From Zingiber officinale (taxonomy: Eukaryota > Streptophyta > Magnoliopsida > Zingiberales > Zingiberaceae): a DNA stretch of 64,000 bases. Every line of letters begins with the position of its first letter. Position 1 is the stretch's first letter. Below are positions 10,350 through 21,300 of this stretch, piece after piece. The notes under the pieces were generated by a model. That model was given only the letters and a program-made list of their open reading frames with translations. It searched no databases and was not told the DNA's origin. Location of the stretch: assembly GCF_018446385.1 (NCBI RefSeq), contig NC_055996.1:46360365-46424364 (forward strand), written 5' to 3'. A program made the position numbers and the translations under genes.

Positions 10350-11166
10350 TGATCATGTCCGAATGGTGAACCAACGGACGCTGGGCACGGGGCGCTCTCC
10401 GGCTGTCGACGTGGATCTTCGACTGGTAACACAGCTCCGGCGAACCTGCACAGAAGTCAGGCCGGGAAGGGGTTCCCGGCGGCGACCCTCCGACGCTCAA
10501 GTCAGGCGAAGCTCAAGAGAGAAAAAGTGGCTCCAGAATTCGTAGAAAACGTACCTCCGGGGAAGAATGAGGGCCTTTATATAGGGCAGTGAAGAAGTGA
10601 GTGTGCACCTACCGAGGTGTACACGTGTCCATGGCCCATACCCCAGTAAGGGCTTGTCAGTGAGCTTCCCTAACCCATACTGCTACAGTCTCAGCATATC
10701 CTCGATGGGACAGCGGAATCCCCTGTCACAAGATTTGGAACATGACCCACACGTGAAACATACCTGCTGTCAGAAAAAGACGTTCCTTGTCCTTTTCCCC
10801 TTTGCTCCAAATCTGGCTTCCGGGCGGACAGCTCCCTCAACATCCGGTCGGACATATGCGATGGTTTATTTGGGGAGATCCTCCATCACGTGCTTTATGG
10901 GGACTATCAGCAGTGTTACCTTATGGCGTTGGCCGAGCGTGAGGTCCGCTCGGCCCACGACCCTTTCCACTGAGCGCCGGAACCCTGATTTCGACAGGGA
11001 GCCTTCAACCATCAGCCGTATATCGTCCGGTCGGCAAGCCGGTCGGACCCTGCCTTCTCCGGGCGTCCGGTCGGACCCGACCCTCTCCGGATGGACGACT
11101 GCCACTGTGGCTTCCACGTGGCGTTGACTTCACAGGGCGGGCTCGCCTGCTCTTACTACCGGATCA
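10350..11166 (-). repeat. LTR (5' LTR of the minus-strand gypsy-type element)
   Basis: It begins TGATC and ends GATCA in plus order, and matches 5048-5865. A TATATAAA box lies at about 10576-10583 on the minus strand, followed by the presumed start of transcription toward the internal region. It is flanked on the right by a 76-bp copy of the sequence that flanks the left LTR, not by a 4-6 bp duplication. Confidence 0.85.
10575..10584 (-). promoter_or_regulatory. LTR TATA box
   Basis: The minus strand reads CTATATAAAGG inside the 5' LTR, with the internal region downstream. The same box is present in the other LTR (~5272-5281) and in the partial copy (~1605-1614). Confidence 0.55.
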
Positions 11167-11774
11167 GTGTGTTGAGGAAAAAAAAGAGGGAGTGTGATAA
11201 GAGAGATTGAGGAGAGAGAAAGTGTGATGAGAGCGAAAGTGTAAATGAGAAAAAAAGAGAAAAGGGAGTGTGATGGGAGAGATTGAGGGGAGAGAAAGTA
11301 TGATGAGAGAGAAAGTATGATGAGAAAAAAAGAAGGAAGAGAGTACGATAGAAGAGATTGAAGAGAGAGAAAGTATGATGAGAGAGAAAGTGTAATGAGA
11401 AAAAAGGGAAAGATAATGTGATAGGAGAGAGAAAGTGTGTGATAAAATGATGAGAGAGAAAATATGATGAGAGAGAACAAGGAGAGAGAAGTGATATGAA
11501 AGAAAAAATAAATAAATATATTTTGATATTTGATATTAAGGGAGAAAATTTTAGTTTTAGATCAAGGGTATTTTTGGAATAAGGGAATATTTTGATTGAT
11601 GAAAATAGAGTAATGGCTCATTGAAGGGGAGGTACATGGGAATGAGTTATTACCCAATTTCAAGGATTCATTCCCTTATTTGCATTCCTATTCCTATAAT
11701 CCAAACATTAACAATGGGAATCAACGATTCCCATTCCCATTCCCCGCTCCTATTCCCCTAAACCAAACACCCCC
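11167..11774. mobile_element. Right arm of the PIF-like element
   Basis: The first 76 bp (11167-11242) repeat 4975-5050 with two substitutions. GA-rich repeats continue to about 11510. An AT-rich stretch and the terminal 'cattcccattcccc...aaccaaacaccccc' inverted repeat end at 11774, followed by the TCA duplication. Confidence 0.7.
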
Positions 11775-12009
11775 TCAGTGTTAAGCCAAGAACCTAATAC
11801 ACTTGAATTGATACCAATCAAAGACAACTAGTTTTATCAATGAATTTTGACCAATACTCATTGATAGATCTAAAAGTACAAAATTATGAGATTAGAGCAT
11901 GAAGACGAAGAGGGCACTGTAGGAATGCTAGTGTTGTTGTGAAAGAGTGGTTGTGAGGCTTCAATATAAAAAGATATGATTTTGTGTTAATTGGTACATA
12001 GCCTAATTC

Positions 12010-12390
12010 AACAAGACTGTGGTGTTATTTTGGAGAAACTAGAATCACACTGGTGTTGTGTTGAAGAAACCAACACTATTTGTGGTTCTTCTTGGAAGAA
12101 ACCAGCACTACTTAGATGCTAGGTTGGAAAGATCAACAACATCGTAGAGAAATCATAATAGTAGTATTCTTGAGTTAAAAAGATCAACTTCAATGTAGTA
12201 CTAAGTTAGAGAAATCAAAACCATGAAGACCAACATCATAGTGGTACTCAATTGGAGAGACCAGGGCTATAGTGGTGTTGATTTAAAAAAATCAATAGTA
12301 AACTATTGTGGTTGAAAATATTAGAATAATTGAGTTGGATTTGATAGATCAACACCAATGTAGTGTTGAATTTAGAGAAATTAACACCAC
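12010..12390. repeat. Degenerate ~40-50-bp repeats with 'aacacca/tggtgtt' motifs
   Basis: Motifs such as 'gagaaatcaacacca' and 'tagtggtgttgatt' recur many times with strong divergence. No open frame spans it. It probably belongs to the same old tandem region as 309-703. Confidence 0.5.
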
Positions 12391-12439
12391 AATGATGAGT
12401 TGGCAATCATGAAGCTTTAGGTGACGTTTAAGTGACTTA

Positions 12440-14332
12440 GGGCATCCACAATGGTTAGAGTCCATTGAGAGCTCCTTTATTGCCATATCTGCGCCACATC
12501 AAAAGTTAAAAACCTCACACCTCTCTCCACTATCAAAAAACCTCTCAACAACTCCTTCATGAGTCCCACACTTTTCATCAAAAGTTAATTCTTATCTCTC
12601 CATATTTTACATTATACACCATTGAATTTTTATAAAATTTAAATTTATAAATTGCTAACATGAAATAACATTAATAATTAAAAAAATATATAAATATTAT
12701 AGTGCATCAAATAAAAAGACATAAATTATAATAATATAGAAAAATAAACTTAAACTCATCTACATCAGGCCATGTCTCTGTTTAATTTTTTCCACCATTT
12801 TCTAATGTAAATAAAGTTATCCTAGTGTCATCTCACTAGTATCCTTCATAAGAATTTCATAATCCTTATGAAAGATCTCGGCTTTTCGCAAAGCCATTTT
12901 TTGCATTTGATATTTTTTAATATCTTGTCATTATTTGTCGATGCTATGTTCCATTGTGTCGCCCTCTCTAGTTTAGATTTGCCCTAACTCTTCGCTGCCT
13001 TTTGCCCTGTCGGACGAATGCGAACTTTAAAGTCATCTAAATCAACACTTGTATCTGGATTTGATGTTGAAGTGTATCCCCCTGATTCGGATATCCTTGA
13101 TTTCTTGTTAGAGTAATGAACAACTGATTGTGGAGTATATTTCTCATATTCTTTGAGAACCCTCCACACATGCATATACTTAAAATCCTTGTTATTGTTA
13201 TTGGCTTTCCACATATTCAGTGCATTCTCCAACACATTTTCATCATTCCAACCGCTTTGATGATAAATATAAAAATTATTATAAGTTGCAGAAAATTCAT
13301 TTACCCATTTGTGCAAACCTATAATAATGTGATTTCAATGGCTGATAACTTCTCGTTATAGATCGAGTGGGCGATGCTTATTGTAGTAATCAACTATACG
13401 TTTCTAAAAAGCTTGATCCTTCTGGTCATTACCAATGATTACATCAGTGCTTTATAGTTGCCCATGACTTCGCAAGGACCACATCTTCATCAAGAGACCA
13501 AAATCTTAATTTTGATTCATTTTCATCCAGCTCAACTTCATGCTCTTCTTGTGATGAGTGTGGTGGCAACTGAGATGCTGGAACAGATAATGGTGTTAGA
13601 GATTTTTTGTCGCTGATAGATGGGTCAATAGTAACCCTTCTTGATTCATTCGAAAGTATGACAAGTGGTTGGGTAGGAGAAAATACGTAAGGATAAGGTA
13701 TCCCAAGTTGGCTACCCATGGCTGACAAATCTTGATGTGGATACATACCAAATGGAGCTGGGGCGGCGTTACTTGGATTCATTAAAAATTTTTGAGAACT
13801 TTGAGAATTTGAAAAATTTGGAGAATATTATGGAACATATGAAAATTTTTAAAAATTTAGAGGATATTGCATGTGTATGAGAGAAAATATGAGGATATTG
13901 GATATTTGGAGGAATATGATTATTTTGAGAAGATGTATTTCCTTCCGTATTTGAAAACTTCAAAAAATTTGTAAAGGAAGTATTGAGATTTTCATCCATC
14001 TCGAATGCAAATAGGGAATGAAAAGAAGAAATGAGTAAAGAGCAAAGATAGCAATGGAATGAATGAAAAAAAGAAAATGAATCTTATATTTATAGATTTT
14101 TTTATAAATTAAAAAATTAAATTATAACCATTGTTCAACAACAGACAATGACTAAAAAATTAGTCGTTGTTATGTTTTTTTACAATTATTAAAAAAATAA
14201 TATTAAAAAATAATAATAAAGAAGCGGCTCCGTAACTACAGAGCCACTTCTTCGATTAAAACAAAAAACCTCCCTCCACTATGGGAGAAAGGTTTTTCTT
14301 GATTGCCAGCTCATGGTGGGAGTTGGTTGGTA
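12440..14332 (-). mobile_element. PIF/Harbinger-like element carrying broken ORF1
   Basis: GGGCATCCACAATGG follows a TTA at 12437-12439. At the other end a TTA lies at 14333-14335, next to CTCCCACCATG on the reverse strand, a diverged match to the left terminus. A PIF ORF1-type pseudogene lies inside; the DDE transposase partner is absent. The right boundary is uncertain because the terminal repeats are poorly conserved. Confidence 0.5.
12984..13999 (-). pseudogene. PIF/Harbinger ORF1-type Myb/SANT-like protein, disrupted
   Basis: Reading from 13782 downward gives MNPSNAAPAPFGMYPHQD, then RFWSLDEDVVLAKSWATI, the start of a Myb/SANT-like helix set. Next come VIIGNDQKDQAF-stop-KRIVDYYN, then VNEFSATYNN, SGWNDENVLENAL and the C-terminal KDFKYMHVWRVLKEYEKY. 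This order is typical of the accessory protein of plant PIF/Harbinger elements, often annotated as NAM-associated or mis-named glutathione S-transferase T3-like. Trp-to-stop at about 13405 and further stops between 13320 and 13400 separate the two open halves. It would have acted with a transposase in DNA binding. The N-terminal region above 13782 is low complexity. Confidence 0.65.
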
Positions 14333-14369
14333 TTAGGGAGAGTATTATTAAGTGTAATCCTTAGTTTGT

Positions 14370-16140
14370 TTTTTTAAAAAAAGTATAGTGAGTCTTTTAC
14401 AAAATTCAAAAACATAAGTGGGGTTTTTGTTTTAAAAAAAAACTAAATTAAAATTAATATAATAATTGATCAAAATTATATAAAATTGTTCTAACATAAA
14501 ATAACTTTGAATATATTTGAAGCAATTTTAACCAATACTCCACGACAACATTGTCTTTTTAATATTTTTTTCTTTCAAAAAATGGTTTTCATCATAATGA
14601 AAATAAGGCCTCTTGTTTTTTTTTAGTTAAAAGAAACAGAGAATAAGGCCTCTTAATTTTCGCCTAGGCCTCTTAATTTTTGCCTTTTTCCTTTTGACTA
14701 CAAGCTTTTCCAACCTTAGGTCATCTAGAAATTTAAGTCAATGAACAAGAAAGTTCAAAAGAGTTGTTAGCTTGATAATTCCACGTGCCACAACTTCATA
14801 AGCAATCAGGGGTGGTATTGAGTTTCTAATTTTCTAAAAAAAAATTAAAAAATTGAACCAGTAATACAAAATTTGAGACAACGAGTTTAACCCTATAAAT
14901 TTTTTTCATCGCGATCAAGATAAATTAAAAAATAATTGTACGGACAATTAAAAACTTAACATTAACTAGTTGCATATCATATTTAGAGAACGTCACTTAT
15001 TGAACGTCACTTATTGAAGGCAACCTAGGGTAAAATATTAAAAATTTAATTCACATTGTATTTTTTTAAGAAAAGTAAATAAACATAGTGGTCCATAAGG
15101 AGTTGGATCTACACTATAGATAAAAAAAAAAAATATCATGTGTCTCCAATAGTCATGGAGGGCATGGAATCAATGGGGTGGGAGCAAGGTGACAGGGGCA
15201 AAGGTGACAAGCATCATGTGCGATGTGGACACAATATACAAGTGGGAAAATTTCCAAATCCATTTCCATTTAATACCTTAAATCCTCATATCTGTTTAAA
15301 TTAACAAAAATAAAAATAATAATAGTTGTTTATGTTGAAAAAAATTCTATAATATAATAATTTAAAGAGGTTTTTTCCCAATCATTGAAATAATTTTAAT
15401 TAATTAACAAATTTAAAAATATTTTAATATATTTGATATGAAGTAATTTTAATCAACTTATATTAATTTTACTATGTATTCTTTTGAATATTTTCAAAAT
15501 GAAAAGTATAACAAAGTATTATTTTAGTAATTTTAAAAAATAGGTATTCTTTTACAAAGATAATAAAAGAGGCCGTTTGTGATTTTTGCCTAGATAATAC
15601 CAAATCTGATAATTTTTTTCAATATTTTGAAGAAGTGTACTTTTCCAAAGTTATGTTGGTGCGAGAATAGCAAGGCATTTATTGAGGAGCTATGAGCATG
15701 CATATGGTTCCTTGGCATTGATTGATATGTACGAGTAGCATTTAAATAATATCAATTTACACTGCCGACTTCCTTTTACCAATTCCCTCATCGTATCAAA
15801 AGTGACGTTTAATTGATTATTATTGCTCAATTAGAAGAAATCTCGACGTTGTTTTAATTGATTATTAGATGTGGTCTTAAAATCTAAAATGAATCATATA
15901 AAAAGTATAAATGATAAATATTTGATTTGATGATGATCAATAAAGTTATTAGTCAATCTTTTTTTTTTTAAAAAAAATGGATTGATTGAGTTGATGGATT
16001 CTTGTCTAGACTCTTTTTTTTTTTAAACCAAATGAATATTTTTTTATTTTAATAATTAATAATTATACATATATTTTTTTAAAATTTCAAATCCAATTAT
16101 TTATTAAAATTTATTTGATTGATATTCATATCCATATACA
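14370..16140. other. AT-rich intergenic DNA without recognisable genes
   Basis: Long A and T runs, with a short tandem 'aggcctcttaatttt' around 14625-14690. No open frame with recognisable content and no clear element termini were found. Confidence 0.5.
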
Positions 16141-16840
16141 TTAGGGTACGTTTGTTAGGGATTATCTTTGATAAGTTTGATTATCCATCCAAAATTATCA
16201 ACCGAAACCCTATTTGATTTAGGTAATTGATGATTCTTGCCCGAGACGTCAGCAAAAGGGATATGCAACCCGAAATAAAAAAACTGAGGTTTTTTTTATT
16301 CTAGGGTTAATGATTTTTTTAAACTCAAAATACCCTTGAATAAGAGAAAAATGGAATAAAAAAGGAAAATATAAATTAAAAAAAAAATAAAAAATAAAAT
16401 AAAAAACTTCAAAAAAAATATAGAAAAATGTAAAAAACATAAAAAACAAAAAAATTAAAATAGAAAAACATAAAAAAAAATAAAAAATAGAAAAAAAGGA
16501 AAAAATTTAAAAAACGTAAAAAAAAATAAAAATAGGAAAAACATTTAAATAAAAAATGTAAACAACTTTAAAAAATACACATAAAAATAAAGGAAAATAT
16601 TAAAAAAATGTAGAGTTTTTTTTAAAAAATAATAATATATGGTTGATTTTGTAATTAAGAGTAATATAATAAAATATTAAACTAAATTATTCATTAAAAC
16701 CTTTAAACAAATAAATTTTTGTTGTATTACTTAAGTTGGACCAAAAAATATATTTTATTTCCCATAATCTTGATTATGTGATTACTTGATAATCACGTAA
16801 CCTTGATTATACATGATAACTTAACCAAACACAATATTTT
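16141..16840. mobile_element. Possible MITE with TTGGTTA-type ends
   Basis: 'gtacgtttgttagggattatc' near 16146 is approximately inverted at 'gataacttaaccaaacac' near 16815. Between them is A-rich low-complexity sequence without a gene. Terminal match is imperfect and no target duplication is certain. Confidence 0.35.
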
Positions 16841-16865
16841 TTTGGTTATGTGATTACTAAAGTTA

Positions 16866-17105
16866 TACATAATATTTTAATATTTTTATTTATTTAAATA
16901 GAAATAAAAAATTAATAAAAAATATGAAGTAACGACTCAAAATTTCAAATCAACGAAGAATCTCAAATCTCAAACCAAACGCATCCTCTGAAAATGCTTT
17001 GAAAGATGGGAAGGAGATCCTTCGTTGATTTGAAATTCTGAGTCGTACTTTAGGTTTTGTTATACTTATTTTTATTTCTATTTAAATAAATAAAAATATT
17101 AAAAT
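16866..17105. repeat. Long foldback (inverted repeat) upstream of the glycosyltransferase gene
   Basis: Arms of about 90 bp (16866-16957 and 17019-17105) are inverted copies. 'cgactcaaaatttcaaatca' pairs with 'tgatttgaaattctgagtcg', and the outer arms pair 'aatatttttatttatttaaa' with 'tttaaataaataaaaatatt'. The loop is about 60 bp. It could be a MITE or, if transcribed, a small-RNA hairpin source. Confidence 0.7.
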
Positions 17106-17311
17106 ATTTTAGAAAAGTTAAATAATATTATTTTATTATTAATTTAAATTTTATAAAAAATTTAATTATATAAAATTAAAAATATTAAAGAGATGAAAAA
17201 TAAGAAATTATTGAGAGGATATTTTATAATGGAAAGAGGTATAAACTTTAACTTATACGGATCTACAACGAGCTAAGAGATAAGAGATTTTAACGACGGT
17301 GAATCTACGTT

Positions 17312-17446
17312 TGATTCGATACTATATGGACGGACAGTGTCCTCTCTATCTCTCCTCTTGCCTTCCCCTTTCTCGCATCCACGTATCTCTCTCGTCCACG
17401 TAGGAATGATAAAGAGATAAAGACACTGTACAGCATCGAATCAACA
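17312..17446. repeat. Small foldback element
   Basis: 'gattcgatactatatggacg' followed by 'gacagtgtc' is inverted as 'gacactgtacagcatcgaatc' near 17425. The inner part is CT-rich with two copies of a 'ccacgta' motif. It may be a small MITE close to the gene promoter. Confidence 0.5.
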
Positions 17447-17526
17447 CATAAATACACGTAAGCATGTTCTTCTTTTTAGAAAAAACACAACGCGTTGGAA
17501 TTTGAAAATGGAAGGGCCCACTTGAT

Positions 17527-17532
17527 CACGTG
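17527..17532. promoter_or_regulatory. G-box CACGTG
   Basis: A palindromic CACGTG, which bZIP and bHLH factors can bind, lies 377 bp before the presumed start codon. No convincing TATA box could be fixed nearby. Confidence 0.3.
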
Positions 17533-17908
17533 ACACGAGTGTGGTCTGTCGTGTCTGCCTTCCTCCGCTCTATTCTAATCATAAATGCACATATATGAAT
17601 ACCTCCTTAATTTTGTAATTTCAAAGCAAAAGCAATGCGACACGGAACAAGTAACACTGTAACGTGCCTTCTTTCACAGTTCTCAAAAATGCCACTAACA
17701 TTATTGTTTTTTAAGATTTTTTTAATATATGATAAAGTTGTCGTGCTTTATTTTACTGCTGTATTTTATTAAATAATAGTTGTATTTATTGTCGGTAATT
17801 AAAATCGTATTTCAACGCTGCTTCCCACCATGGCTCCTCCGTCAGTCCAAACGGCTTTTTATAAGCTTCCTGTCCAGCTGCTCGGCCAGTGGAAAAGATC
17901 AAGGTGGA

Positions 17909-18322
17909 ATGGGCTCCCTCTTCGAGGCGGCGGCAGGCGGAGCGACTCCGCCGAAGCGGATCCCTCACCTCCGCCCATCCGCGCCTGCTACATCCTCCCT
18001 CCACCGCCTCACCCGATTTCTTCTCTCCGACAAGGTCGGGTACCTCCACTGGGTCTTCACCGTCGCAGCTTTTCTCTTCGTCGTCGCGCTTTTCCAGGCC
18101 TTCCTCCCCGGATCTCCGGACGAGGGTCCCGATGGGGGCACGGACTCGCCCCATCTGGGCGAGATCGCGAGGCTGGAGTTCGGGGATGGTATCCGGTTCG
18201 TTCCCTCCAAGCTGCTGGAGAGGTGGGAGAGGGAGAGACGGGAGGCGAATTTGTCAGCGATCGAAGGTTTTGCTGGAAGGTCGCGACGGACCTACGGGCT
18301 GAGAAAGCCGCTGCTTGCCTTG
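17909..18322 (+). CDS. Exon 1: N-terminus and membrane anchor
   Basis: The ATG at 17909 (context GGAATGGG) begins [18 protein letters not shown] proline-rich cytosolic tail of about 40 residues precedes the membrane segment, then an acidic stem (DEGPDGGTD) and [18 protein letters not shown]. This exon is strongly GC-rich compared with all others, as is common for first exons of monocot genes. An alternative frame start at 17780 lacks family features and would place stops or junk before the anchor. Confidence 0.85.
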
Positions 18323-21300
18323 GTGGATTTTTGACTGGTTTCTTGCTTTTTAACTGCCGTGTATGTGGGGAGTCTGATGGCTTTTTTTTTTTCCTGGTTC
18401 CTAGGTGGTTCCGAATCTCTTTCCCGACGCCATGCAGCTGCAGACGATCAGCATTGCTGTCGTCCTCAAGGAGATCGGCTACGATATCCAGGTCTGTATG
18501 AAGAGACATCGGTGTTTTCTTTGGTAGAAAAAAAGATTGACGCTTGTTTTGGTGGTTCACTATTGTTGTTGGTTCTCGTTCAGTTTTATCGATCCTGTTG
18601 ATGTTGGCAGCTTTATAGTCTTTTTACTAAGTAATTTACATCTTTTATTGCTTGTTTTTGTTTTTACATTTTTCCTAAATGAAATGCCAAATTATTTGGT
18701 ATCTCGTCGTAAAATGTTTTGACACCCAATTGCAAGTTGTAGCCACTTTTCCAACAAGTTTGATCTACATTCTTCTCTCTGCCTAGTTTTTGTATGATGA
18801 TTGGTGAAGATTTATGTCACCGAACGATACAAATGGAGCTCTTATATATCTAGTTTGTTTTTTTTGTCATGAATTGATTACGTCATGCATTGGGGCCAGT
18901 AGTAATTCTAAAGAGTTCTACATTAGAAAATTAACAATTGCAAAATCGAGTGTTCTCCATCATGCCGCAATTATCTTTTACTTTGAGAATAAAATTTGTA
19001 ACACAAAGCTAATATTTTTCCCTATGCCTAATGCAGCTGAAGCGTTCATTTCGTTCTTCCTTATTCCCTTGTGCTTTTATTCTCAGTTGCTTCTGTTCAT
19101 TTTGTAGTTTTAAGAATCTATATGTTTTTGTTAGTTGGAATGATGGAATATATGTTTTTTTTATTAGAAATTCCGTTTACTATCTTTTAACATTATCCTG
19201 TTCCTACTGTTTGCTAGTATTCTTGAAGTCTTTGTATTCCAAATTCTGCAGATTTTCTCATTCAAAGATGGTCCTGTTGAGTCTGTTTGGAGTACTATTG
19301 GGCTATCGGTTAGAATCCTGCCTACTACAACGATTCAGGAAACCGCCGTAGATTGGTTAAAGTAAATAACAAAGTTGATATGTGGCAGTTAAATATTTAA
19401 TTGTTTGATGTACTTAAGTGTTTTTGTGTAGCCAGGCGAATTATTTATGGCTTGCTAAATAAATTACTTTCTGATCAGGTTTTTTATCATCCTTTGTACA
19501 GCTATGATGGCATTCTTGTGAATTCTATGATTTCAAAACCGGTGATTTCATGGTAAATTCAACTTTCCTCTCTCCCATACTATTCACTTTATACTTAAAT
19601 CCTACACTTTCTTACTGTGTATCCTTATGGTATCAGTCAAATTACCTTGCAAGATATTTTCTCATTCTTTAATTACCTTGTCATTATCTATCTTTAGGTG
19701 TGTGTTTTAACTTTTAAGTGCATCTTGATTCTTGTCATTTTCATATGATTATCTTTTAGGCTTCTAAATCCACAGGAATTGCAGATAGAATGTTCGCTAC
19801 TGTAAACTATAAAAATCACCACTTGTAATATTAGTTGCCATTTGTCTTATCGCCAAGTTGACTCTGCCAATCAATAATTTGTTAACTCGTCTGATTTCAC
19901 TGCTCTCAAAATTGCAGTGATTTTAAGATAGACTATTTTATTATCAAATCAATTTTACTCTCATCAGTGTCATTCTAATTGCATATTACAAAAGCCACTA
20001 TTTATATCTGCCAATATAATTCTAATAGATGCTGACTTGGAAAGGGTCTTGAAGGTAAAATAGAATAATTTACTTTATAGATTAAAGCATTAAGTCTTAC
20101 ATTGGTTTTTTACTCCACTCAATTAAATTGTTTCTTCTGTATTTATATGTTATGTCTATGGTAGTTTACAAGTTTTTTATTTTCCTTATTGTGAGCTATG
20201 ACTCAAATTTATTTACAACTTGTCACATCACTTTAAATCACAATGCAGGATACACATCCAACAAAAGCTTAAACTGGACAAATACAATATTTGATTTCTG
20301 TGTGGAATTTTTATTCTGGTTTACAGTCTTTTGCAGGAGCCTTTTAGGAACGTACCTGTCATCTGGACCATCAATGAAAAATTCCTGGCATTTCATCTAC
20401 GTAAATATGGTGAGAATGGTCAAGTTAAGGTTTGGAATGAGTGGAAACAAATTTTTAGCAGAGCTTCTGTTATAGTGTTCTCAACACACATAATGCCGGT
20501 AATATGTTTCGCTAAGCTGTTTACAGGTTTTTTTGTTATTAAATTTTGTTGATATTAATTGCCAAAATGCCCAATACCCTAGTTGTTTGATTCAGATTTT
20601 AATATAGCTTGTTCATTTCTATGTTTTTCAGATGATGTACTCATCACTAGATGCTGGTAACTTTTTGGTTATTCCTGGTTGCCCTACTGAAGCATGGGAA
20701 GCAGATAATTTAGTCACATGGAAAGAACATAATGAACCAAAAATTGGCTATACACAAGAGGACTTTGTTATTGCTATTGTTGGCGGAGAATTTTCATATA
20801 GTGGCCTGCTGCTAGAGCATGCAAAATTGTAAATAAACACTATAACAAGCATGTGAATTCTTCTTTGAGAATTTACATTCTGAATGCTAATCTAACAACT
20901 GTGCATAGGAATATTTTGGAGGTAATTTCATTTTTTCCATGATAATCTATCTTCTTCATTTTTCATATGAATTAATCATTTATTTTAACTATTTTTTTTT
21001 AAAATTAACTTCTATGCCATGAATAATTCCAGGCAATTGCTAGGAATGGTGGTTTTTCAAGCATCATTATGGAGAATATTGTTGCTGATGGAAACATGAA
21101 CGACTTCATCAATGCTGCAGATATTGTGCTATATGGGTCTTTTCTTGAGGAACAATCCATCCCTACTGTTCTTATACGAGCTATGTGTCTGGGAAAACTG
21201 GTTGTTGCTCCTGACTTGAGCATGATTAGCAAATATGTAAGTAGACATTTAAACTCCTCTGATTATTTTGTTATTATCTTATTTGCAGCCAGTGATTGCA

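Larger units (their letters stand above)
5048..11166 (-). mobile_element. Ty3/gypsy-type LTR element lacking pol, minus orientation
   Basis: Two ~817-bp LTRs (5048-5865 and 10350-11166) of the form TGATC...GATCA enclose 4.5 kb. On the minus strand the upstream LTR is followed by a primer-binding-like site (10331-10347) and a gag-like start (10304 downward). The downstream LTR is preceded by a purine tract (5866-5885). Between them are a 65-bp minisatellite and a spliced pseudogene on the opposite strand. No protease, reverse transcriptase, RNase H or integrase is visible, so the element would be non-autonomous. Antisense extra genes are known in Tat-lineage plant gypsy elements, which makes that lineage a plausible parent (inference). 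Confidence 0.75.
704..11774. mobile_element. PIF/Harbinger-like non-autonomous element, composite with nested insertions
   Basis: The left end reads GGGGCGTTTGGTT and the reverse complement of the right end reads GGGGGTGTTTGGTT. Both are followed by 'ggaat'-rich subterminal sequence. The element is flanked by TCA at 701-703 and 11775-11777, and the restored site is CACTCAGTG. PIF elements are known to prefer the palindrome CWCTTAGWG and to duplicate its central TTA, so this is a one-base variant. Without the nested sequences the element would be about 1.2 kb, made of GA-rich repeats with no transposase. It is probably mobilised in trans. The superfamily call rests on ends and target site only. 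Confidence 0.65.

Noticed and set aside
17780..17908. Upstream extension of exon 1 to an ATG at 17780
   Set aside because: The added residues resemble translated 5' leader (MYLLSVIKIVF) and would put a second hydrophobic stretch before the family's usual start at 17909.
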